Below, one piece after another: positions 1 to 3,368 of a stretch of 6,419 nt of DNA. The notes under the pieces were generated by a model. It saw only the letters and a program-made list of their open reading frames with translations, was not told the origin of the DNA and made no database searches. The position numbers and the translations under genes are program-made. Source of the stretch: Bacillota bacterium (GTDB lineage Bacteria; Bacillota; Clostridia; Acetivibrionales; DSM-1351); the NCBI GenBank assembly GCA_023436515.1, contig JAEZIV010000388.1, positions 1 to 6,419 of the forward strand, in the 5' to 3' direction. Each line of letters starts with the position of its first letter. The stretch's first letter is position 1.

Positions 1-44
1 CCTCCCTAACACAGTATAATTATACAACTGTTTTCATCAAAATA
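1..44. other. Left-edge intergenic sequence
   Basis: No gene is visible. On the minus strand the first seven bases read AGGGAGG, which could be the ribosome binding site of a leftward gene starting just outside the window, and TATAAT can be read at 19-24 on the same strand inside the palindrome GTATAATTATAC (14-25). No good -35 box lies 16-18 bp upstream of that TATAAT, so a promoter here is only a possibility. Confidence 0.25.
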
Positions 45-85
45 AAATGCACAAGCCTCTTTAAATGGAGTTTTCTTGTGCATTT
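45..85. terminator. Hairpin, probable bidirectional terminator
   Basis: Perfect 11-bp inverted repeat: AAATGCACAAG (45-55) and CTTGTGCATTT (75-85) around a 19-nt loop. Read leftward it ends in CATTTTATTTTG; read rightward it runs into TTTACTTTTATATTTTCC. The U-tracts are interrupted, so it is weaker than the hairpin at 137-177. It could be a second stop for the leftward glnA unit or the terminator of a rightward gene ending left of the window. Confidence 0.55.
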
Positions 86-136
86 ACTTTTATATTTTCC
101 TGCTAGAATTTACTTTTTCATTTAACCAATATCCAA

Positions 137-177
137 AAAAATATCCTGCTGATAATGTGGCTCAGCAGGATATTTTT
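137..177. terminator. Strong rho-independent terminator downstream of glnA-ANTAR unit
   Basis: Perfect 16-bp inverted repeat: left arm 137-152 (core ATCCTGCTGA), right arm 162-177 (core TCAGCAGGAT), loop of 9 nt. Outer arms are A/T runs, so either strand gives a stable GC-containing stem ending in a U-run. It lies about 135 nt beyond the stop codon of the ANTAR gene and is the likely 3' end of the leftward transcript; it could also block rightward transcription. Confidence 0.8.
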
Positions 178-210
178 CACTACACCCTTATATTTTATAT
201 CTAGTATATA

Positions 211-246
211 AATCAGTTAAAACTGATCAATCAGTTAAAACTGATT
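211..246. repeat. Two tandem 18-bp palindromic units
   Basis: Units at 211-228 and 229-246 are identical except for the last base. Each contains ATCAGTT-AA-AACTGAT, a 7-bp inverted repeat, so the RNA could form two small hairpins in a row or one longer one. They lie between the stop codon of the ANTAR gene and the terminator at 137-177. The role is unknown: a paired protein-binding site or a 3' UTR structure are both possible. No U-tract follows, so it is not itself an intrinsic terminator. Confidence 0.7.
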
Positions 247-313
247 ATGGCAAAATGAAAACAGACAAAAACTGAACTAATTACAATTAAAACAGAGCTT
301 GGAACTTATGTAA

Positions 314-883
314 TCAAAAGCTTGACAAAATATCTTCGGCAACCTTTATCTGAGATACTCTGGTATCCATGGCTCTTTTCTGAATATATCTATGGGCCTG
401 TGGTTCGCTCATATTCATTCGTTCAACTAAAAGCCACTTTGCCTTTTCAATTAACTTCCTGTCACTAATTCGCTTCTCCAAATCATCATTTTGATGCTTT
501 AAGCCCTTTAATGATTTCCGTGAGTTGGCAGCAAAACGAGCGGTCTGCATAAGGATAGTTTTATTGATAGGCTTTGGCAGCACCAGTACACCTAACTTCT
601 CAAGTTTATACTGCATTTCTTCAAGACAATCGCGCCTGGATAATACAATGATCCCCGCATCAGTTTTGTCAGCTATATCCAAAACAAGGTCAATTCCCAA
701 CTCGTCCTGTAATGGAGAGTTTATAAGTATTAATTCCGGTTCAAAAAAATCCAGCTTACGCCTTGCCTCATTTGCAGATAAAGAGTATTCGGCTGTAGAA
801 TATCCCTGTTGTAGCATGAGGGTTCGAAGATCTTTAATCACATCAATTCTGCTGCATACTATAAGAATCCCTCCTGCACTCAC
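314..883 (-). CDS. ANTAR-domain response-regulator-like RNA-binding antiterminator
   Basis: Encodes 189 aa when started at GTG 883. The N-terminal part (about 5-115) has the alternating pattern of a CheY-like receiver (ILIVCSR, ELILINSPL, GIIVLSRRD, VLVLPKPI). The Asp that is normally phosphorylated at the end of strand 3 is Asn55 and the acidic pair after strand 1 is missing, while the late Lys (LPKP, Lys104) remains, so phosphorylation control is doubtful. A charged helix (about 120-143) leads into the ANTAR domain (about 142-187), with the family pattern AKWLLVERMNMSEPQAHRYI followed by RAMD and KVAEDIL. ANTAR domains bind paired hexaloop RNA hairpins and prevent termination. It follows glnA by 52 nt on the same strand with no terminator between, so they are probably cotranscribed. 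A similar glnA-linked ANTAR gene is known from solventogenic clostridia (called glnR there, unrelated to the MerR-type GlnR of bacilli). Likely targets are the hairpins at 2583-2598 and 2872-2887. The family is secure; targets are inferred. Confidence 0.9.
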   Translation of the reverse strand: MSAGGILIVCSRIDVIKDLRTLMLQQGYSTAEYSLSANEARRKLDFFEPELILINSPLQDELGIDLVLDIADKTDAGIIVLSRRDCLEEMQYKLEKLGVLVLPKPINKTILMQTARFAANSRKSLKGLKHQNDDLEKRISDRKLIEKAKWLLVERMNMSEPQAHRYIQKRAMDTRVSQIKVAEDILSSF

Positions 884-892
884 CGGCAATCA

Positions 893-897
893 CCTCC
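893..897 (-). promoter_or_regulatory. Ribosome binding site of the ANTAR gene (decides start)
   Basis: GGAGG on the minus strand. The upstream in-frame TTG at 889 is only 3 nt away, too close for initiation, whereas GTG at 883 is 9 nt away. I therefore choose GTG 883, two codons shorter than the longest reading. Confidence 0.65.
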
Positions 898-935
898 ATC
901 TGAGCTGGAAAAATTAAAGAGACCAATATGCAGTA

Positions 936-2261
936 TTAATAAATAGAAAGATAGGTATCAATCTCCCAGTTATGAACTATATTATTATAGGCTAACCACT
1001 CAGCTTCCTTTGCCGCAATATACTTATTGAATATGTGATCCCCTAAAACGTCTTTTATATAAGAATCCTTTTTCATTTCCTCCAGAGCCTGCTTTAGATT
1101 GGATGGAAGCCTTTGAATACCCAGCTCCTCTTCCTGCTCGCGAGTGAGATTATAAGTATTAATATCTACAGGCTCAGGGATTTGTATTTTCTTCTCTAAC
1201 CCGTCCAGTCCTGCTTCAAGCAATAAAGCCAGCGTCAAATATGGATTACAGGATGGATCAGGACTTCTCAATTCCATTCTCGCCCCTTCGCCCTTAGGTG
1301 CCGGTATTCTTAACAAAAGACTTCTGTTCATATGTGACCATGCTATATGAACCGGTGCTTCAAAGCCGGGGACAAATCTCTTATATGAATTAACCAATGG
1401 ATTTGCAACTGCGGTTATTCCCTTTGCATGTTGAAGAATTCCTGCTCCGAACATTTTAGCAACATCAGAAATGTCCCTGCTATTTTCTCCGGCGTTAAAG
1501 AGATTCTTTCCATCCTTTGAAAGAGACATATTTATATGCATTCCAGAGCCATATGAATTGTATATGGGCTTTGGCATAAAGGTAGCGTGAAGACCATTTC
1601 TCTGTGCTACAGTTTTAACAACCATTCTGAAGGTCATAATTCTATCTGCAGCAGTCATAACATCACTGTACTTAAAATCAATTTCATGCTGTCCGGCTGC
1701 ATTTTCGTGATGGGAGGCTTCTATTTCAAAACCCATATCCTCCAGCACCATACAGATTTCTCGTCTGCAATTTTCTCCAAGGTCAGCAGGTGCAAGATCA
1801 CAATAACCTGCCGAATCATGTGTCTTATTAGTTGGTCTTCCTTCTGCATCCGTATGGAACAGGAAGAACTCACATTCAGGTCCTATATTAAAGGTATAGC
1901 CAAGCTCTTTAGCCTTTGCCTCAGACCTTTTTAAAATATATCTGGGATCCCCCAGAAATTGTGATCCATCATAATTTTTGATATCACAAATGAATCTGGC
2001 TACCATACCATGCTGCGGTCTCCAGGGTATCAATTGAAATGTATCCGGATCAGGGAATAACAGCATGTCTGACTGTTCTACCTCTGAAAAGCCCGCAATA
2101 GCAGAAGCGTCAAACACTACTCCCTCATCAAGAGCTCTTTCCAACTGCTGGTCGGTTATAGCAATGTTTTTCATATTACCGAATATATCTGCAAACTGAA
2201 GTCTTATGAACTTGACATCATTCTGTTCAACAAACTTAAGCAGATCATTTTTGGAAGCCAT
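936..2261 (-). CDS. glnA: Glutamine synthetase, type I (GSI-alpha-like)
   Basis: ATP-dependent cytoplasmic ligase making glutamine from glutamate and ammonia; normally a dodecamer. The 441 aa length suits the GSI-alpha class. N-terminal beta-grasp domain: KFIRLQFADIFGNMKN (18-33) and the FDASAIAGF loop (50-58). Catalytic domain: metal/substrate residues Glu129 and Glu131 (GPECEFFLF), HHENAAGQHEIDF (Glu186, Glu193), GSGMHINMSL (His242), NSYKRFVPGFEAP with the flap Glu301, NRSLLLRIP, and RMELRSPDPSCNPY (Glu330). There is no GSI-beta-type insertion or adenylylation motif near the C-terminus. Start: ATG 2261 lies 8 nt after GAGG; an upstream GTG (2270) falls inside the Shine-Dalgarno itself. Oddities: Glu60 sits where B. 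subtilis GlnA has Arg62, a residue tied to glutamine feedback, and the usual SSIEGF, HHEVAPGQ and GSGMH(T/C) variants differ. The transcript has a roughly 360-nt leader with an attenuator-like structure, and the ANTAR gene follows downstream. Confidence 0.97.
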   Translation of the reverse strand: MASKNDLLKFVEQNDVKFIRLQFADIFGNMKNIAITDQQLERALDEGVVFDASAIAGFSEVEQSDMLLFPDPDTFQLIPWRPQHGMVARFICDIKNYDGSQFLGDPRYILKRSEAKAKELGYTFNIGPECEFFLFHTDAEGRPTNKTHDSAGYCDLAPADLGENCRREICMVLEDMGFEIEASHHENAAGQHEIDFKYSDVMTAADRIMTFRMVVKTVAQRNGLHATFMPKPIYNSYGSGMHINMSLSKDGKNLFNAGENSRDISDVAKMFGAGILQHAKGITAVANPLVNSYKRFVPGFEAPVHIAWSHMNRSLLLRIPAPKGEGARMELRSPDPSCNPYLTLALLLEAGLDGLEKKIQIPEPVDINTYNLTREQEEELGIQRLPSNLKQALEEMKKDSYIKDVLGDHIFNKYIAAKEAEWLAYNNIVHNWEIDTYLSIY

Positions 2262-2267
2262 TTTCCG

Positions 2268-2276
2268 CACCTCTTT
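2268..2276 (-). promoter_or_regulatory. glnA ribosome binding site (decides start)
   Basis: AAAGAGGTG on the minus strand, a near-perfect match to the 16S 3' end, placed 8 nt (from GAGG) before ATG 2261. The alternative GTG start at 2270 is part of this site and so is rejected. Confidence 0.8.
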
Positions 2277-2302
2277 CTTAATAATTATTTATAGAATTAT
2301 TT

Positions 2303-2326
2303 TACACAATAATATGTCATTGTGTA
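2303..2326. repeat. 8-bp inverted repeat upstream of glnA start
   Basis: Perfect arms TACACAAT and ATTGTGTA with an 8-nt centre. It lies about 25 nt upstream of the glnA Shine-Dalgarno. A related sequence, ATGACATA (2350-2357), is the exact complement of TATGTCAT (2313-2320), so two alternative pairings are possible in the leader RNA. No U-tract follows, so it is not a terminator. An operator or a translation-affecting hairpin are both possible. Confidence 0.5.
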
Positions 2327-2542
2327 TATCCTAAATTCCAGTACTTAATATGACATACAGCCCAAAGCCCTGAAAATATAATGTTGTACAGTTTGTATAT
2401 TATCAAAGGTTATCACAAACAGAGGAGGAATATTTTTAAAACTTCCAAAATAAAGACTTTCAGTATGTATGTGATATATCCACTGACAATTTTGTGTGTA
2501 CAAGCTTACTATTTATTAACGGAAGATATACAATTAGTATAT

Positions 2543-2590
2543 AAAAAGGCGCACTCATAATGTTCTAAAAAAAGAACCTTGAGAAACGCC
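2543..2590 (-). terminator. Attenuator terminator in glnA leader
   Basis: On the minus strand GGCG (2590-2587) pairs with CGCC (2551-2548) plus a G-U pair, then CTCA (2583-2580) with TGAG (2557-2554), then the inner stem GTTCT/AGAAC (2577-2573/2566-2562) closes a six-U loop. TTTTTATAT follows directly (2547 downward). It lies about 30 nt after the predicted transcription start and 280 nt before the glnA start codon, where only a conditional terminator makes sense. Its 5' arm overlaps the loop and 3' arm of the hexaloop hairpin at 2583-2598. Confidence 0.75.
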
Positions 2591-2598
2591 ATTGTTTC
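2583..2598 (-). promoter_or_regulatory. Candidate ANTAR-target hexaloop hairpin, glnA leader
   Basis: On the minus strand GAAAC (2598-2594), loop AATGGC (2593-2588), GTTTC (2587-2583), with a further G-U pair (2599/2582). The six-base loop has A at position 1 and G at position 4, as in known ANTAR target RNAs. The loop bases GGC and the 3' arm are also the 5' arm of the terminator at 2543-2590, so protein bound to this hairpin would block termination. A canonical first hairpin upstream is not seen; only about 23 nt of RNA precede it. Confidence 0.65.
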
Positions 2599-2627
2599 CG
2601 TTAATATTTATTTGGGGCTACAAAAAC

Positions 2628-2656
2628 ATTCTACTAATATTTTGATTTCCAGTCAA
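2628..2656 (-). promoter_or_regulatory. glnA promoter, sigma-A type
   Basis: Minus-strand -35 TTGACT (2656-2651), 17-bp spacer, -10 TAGAAT (2633-2628). Both boxes match the consensus at five of six positions. Transcription would start near 2621-2619, just before the attenuator structure. Confidence 0.75.
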
Positions 2657-2690
2657 GAGTTTTTTTGCAATTTTGTTTATTGAATCCTGC

Positions 2691-2727
2691 AAAAACCCCC
2701 TCAGCTAAAAATTGCAATACTTAGGGG
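2691..2727 (-). terminator. Possible leftward terminator-like hairpin
   Basis: On the minus strand CCCCTAAGT (2727-2719) pairs with GCTGAGGGG (2705-2697) with one mismatch and a terminal G-U pair, then G and TTTTT (2695-2691). No leftward gene or promoter is evident upstream of it, so it may insulate the glnA promoter from stray transcription or be a relic. Confidence 0.4.
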
Positions 2728-2775
2728 ATTCGCCGGTACTTTTTGTTTACCTTCATATATATACCTACAATTAGC

Positions 2776-2787
2776 ACCCTTCGGGGT
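2776..2787 (+). other. Small UUCG tetraloop hairpin
   Basis: ACCC-TTCG-GGGT, a 4-bp stem closed by a C(UUCG)G tetraloop and followed by TTT. It lies upstream of the predicted gat promoter, so it would not be in that transcript. The stem is too short to call a terminator with confidence. Confidence 0.3.
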
Positions 2788-2821
2788 TTTAGCTCTCACT
2801 GGAATTCTTTTATAAAAACTA

Positions 2822-2850
2822 TTGATTTTTTGCAAGCTATGCATTATAAT
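2822..2850 (+). promoter_or_regulatory. gatCAB promoter, sigma-A type
   Basis: -35 TTGATT (2822-2827), 17-bp spacer, perfect -10 TATAAT (2845-2850). Transcription would start near 2857, giving a leader of about 215 nt before gatC and placing the hexaloop hairpin about 15 nt into the RNA. Confidence 0.75.
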
Positions 2851-2871
2851 GATTGTAAATTAATAAAAATT

Positions 2872-2887
2872 ACAGCAAAGGCGCTGT
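2872..2887 (+). promoter_or_regulatory. Candidate ANTAR-target hexaloop hairpin, gatC leader
   Basis: ACAGC (2872-2876), loop AAAGGC (2877-2882), GCTGT (2883-2887), with an extra U-G pair (2871/2888). The loop has A at position 1 and G at position 4 and differs from the glnA loop at only one base. Its 3' arm GCTGT is the first part of the 5' arm of the terminator at 2883-2935, so the two structures exclude each other. Upstream, TGTAAATT/AATTACA (2854-2861/2868-2874) could form an imperfect hairpin with loop AATAAA, which has A1 but lacks G4 and overlaps the second stem. Confidence 0.65.
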
Positions 2888-2935
2888 GTCAGTCAAAAAA
2901 TTTTTTTGATTGGTACGGCTTTTTTTATTTTTTTT
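2883..2935 (+). terminator. Attenuator terminator in gatC leader
   Basis: Left arm 2883-2897 (GCTGTGTCAGTCAAA) pairs with right arm 2905-2919 (TTTGATTGGTACGGC) along all 15 positions, four as G-U pairs. The wobble pairs mean the fold fits this RNA strand and not the opposite one. T7-A-T8 follows (2920-2935). It lies downstream of the predicted start and 137 nt before gatC, as expected for a conditional terminator rather than the end of a gene. Confidence 0.8.
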
Positions 2936-2943
2936 GGTATAAT
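2935..2943 (+). promoter_or_regulatory. Possible second gat promoter (extended -10)
   Basis: TGGTATAAT, an extended -10 (TGn plus perfect TATAAT), placed directly after the U-tract of the attenuator. No -35 box is found at 16-18 bp; the nearest TTG-like hexamers (2906, 2910) are 22-26 bp away. If used, transcription would start near 2950 and bypass the attenuator. Confidence 0.4.
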
Positions 2944-2956
2944 ACTAATAATATTC

Positions 2957-3030
2957 CTTTATCTTGTAAAGTTTTACAAGATAAAGTTTTACAAGATAAA
3001 GTTTTACAAGGTAAACTTTTACAGTACTTT
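2957..3030 (+). repeat. 14-bp inverted repeat fused to 15-bp tandem repeat
   Basis: Arms 2957-2970 and 2973-2986 are perfect complements around a central GT (core CTTGTAAA-GT-TTTACAAG). The right arm is the first unit of a 15-bp tandem repeat, GTTTTACAAGATAAA at 2971-2985 and 2986-3000, GTTTTACAAGGTAAA at 3001-3015, and a decayed fourth copy (3016-3030). The single left arm could therefore pair with any of several units in the RNA. It lies in the gatC leader after the attenuator. It could be an operator array or a leader structure. Confidence 0.8.
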
Positions 3031-3061
3031 TTTACCTTTAGCTAATAGTTATTAATTTTTT

Positions 3062-3066
3062 GGAGG
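3062..3066 (+). promoter_or_regulatory. gatC ribosome binding site (decides start)
   Basis: GGAGG, 5 nt before ATG 3072. A TTG at 3060 opens the frame earlier but overlaps this site, so ATG 3072 is the start. Confidence 0.8.
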
Positions 3067-3071
3067 TTTAT

Positions 3072-3359
3072 ATGGCTGATTCAAATGACTACATTAAATA
3101 CATTGCCGGTTTAGCCAAGCTCTCTCTGGATAATGAAGAGCTGCAGTCATTGGCAGAGGACATGAAGGGTATCATCGGCTTGATGGATACCATAAAAGAA
3201 ATTGACACTGATAGTATTGATGCTACCGAGCATATATCAAGAATAACTAATAATATGAGAGAAGATAACCCTGGAAATCCATATGACACCGAAAAAATAT
3301 TATCAAATTCAAAGCATGCTCTTGAAAATTGCTTTGCCATACCAAAGATGATTGAATAG
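3072..3359 (+). CDS. gatC: Asp-tRNA(Asn)/Glu-tRNA(Gln) amidotransferase subunit C
   Basis: Encodes 95 aa, the usual GatC size. GatC is a small subunit that wraps around GatA and joins it to GatB in the cytoplasmic GatCAB complex. Family features are the N-terminal helix YIKYIAGLAKLSL (7-19, matching the usual HVAKLARLEL), an amphipathic central helix with IGLMDTIKEIDTDSID (35-50), the TEHI segment (52-55), MREDNP (62-67), and the C-terminal FAIPKMIE, equivalent to the common VPKVLE ending. It is the first gene of the operon. Its TAG stop overlaps the gatA Shine-Dalgarno, suggesting translational coupling. Expression probably depends on the leader attenuator at 2872-2935. Confidence 0.95.
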   Translation: MADSNDYIKYIAGLAKLSLDNEELQSLAEDMKGIIGLMDTIKEIDTDSIDATEHISRITNNMREDNPGNPYDTEKILSNSKHALENCFAIPKMIE

Positions 3360-3368
3360 GAGGCCATA

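Larger units (their letters stand above)
2262..2621 (-). other. glnA 5' leader (untranslated)
   Basis: About 360 nt from the predicted start near 2621 to the glnA ATG. The first 80 nt hold the hexaloop hairpin and terminator. The rest (2277-2542) has no convincing ORF but several inverted repeats: ATATAC/GTATAT (2526-2531/2537-2542), GTTTGT/ACAAAC (2391-2396/2415-2420) and TACACAAT/ATTGTGTA (2303-2310/2319-2326). The RNA also carries CCTCCTCT (2421-2428), which could pair weakly with the AGAGG of the glnA ribosome binding site. I recognise no known riboswitch. Confidence 0.5.
2657..2821. other. Spacer between the two divergent promoters
   Basis: About 165 bp with no convincing gene. It holds repeated TTGCAA motifs: TTGCAATTTT (2665-2674) and its exact complement AAAATTGCAA (2708-2717) form a 10-bp inverted repeat; TTTTTTGCAA occurs at 2661-2670 and again at 2826-2835 inside the gat promoter spacer; TGCAAAAA is at 2688-2695. 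There is also a leftward terminator-like hairpin (2691-2727) and a small UUCG hairpin (2776-2787). The repeated motif could be a binding site for an unidentified regulator of both promoters. Confidence 0.4.

Noticed and set aside
525..917. Plus-strand ORF of 130 codons opposite the ANTAR gene
   Set aside because: It lies entirely over a well-supported gene on the other strand and has no recognisable family features. The same holds for the ORFs opposite or out of frame inside glnA, gatC, gatA and gatB.
891..935. Antisense RNA promoter downstream of glnA, as reported in a solventogenic clostridium
   Set aside because: No plus-strand -35/-10 pair with acceptable spacing is visible in the short glnA-ANTAR gap.
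2421..2470. Plus-strand GAGGAGG as a ribosome binding site for a rightward gene
   Set aside because: The first ATG after it is about 35 nt away and no sustained reading frame follows; the stretch lies in the glnA leader.
2854..2874. GlnR/TnrA-type operator TGTAA...TTACA
   Set aside because: The Bacillus box needs a 7-bp centre (TGTNA-N7-TNACA); here the centre is 11 bp. No other good match was seen near either promoter.
2872..2935. T-box riboswitch, suggested by TTGGTACGGC before a U-run
   Set aside because: The T-box sequence would be TGGNACCGCG, which this does not match, and only about 50 nt separate the promoter from it, too short for a T-box Stem I with a specifier loop.
2743..3045. 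100-codon plus-strand ORF upstream of gatC with a KVLQD repeat
   Set aside because: It has no ATG or ribosome binding site at its start, runs through the predicted promoter, attenuator and U-tract, and its repeat is just the 15-bp DNA tandem repeat read in frame. The composition (Phe/Tyr-rich from T-runs) is not protein-like.
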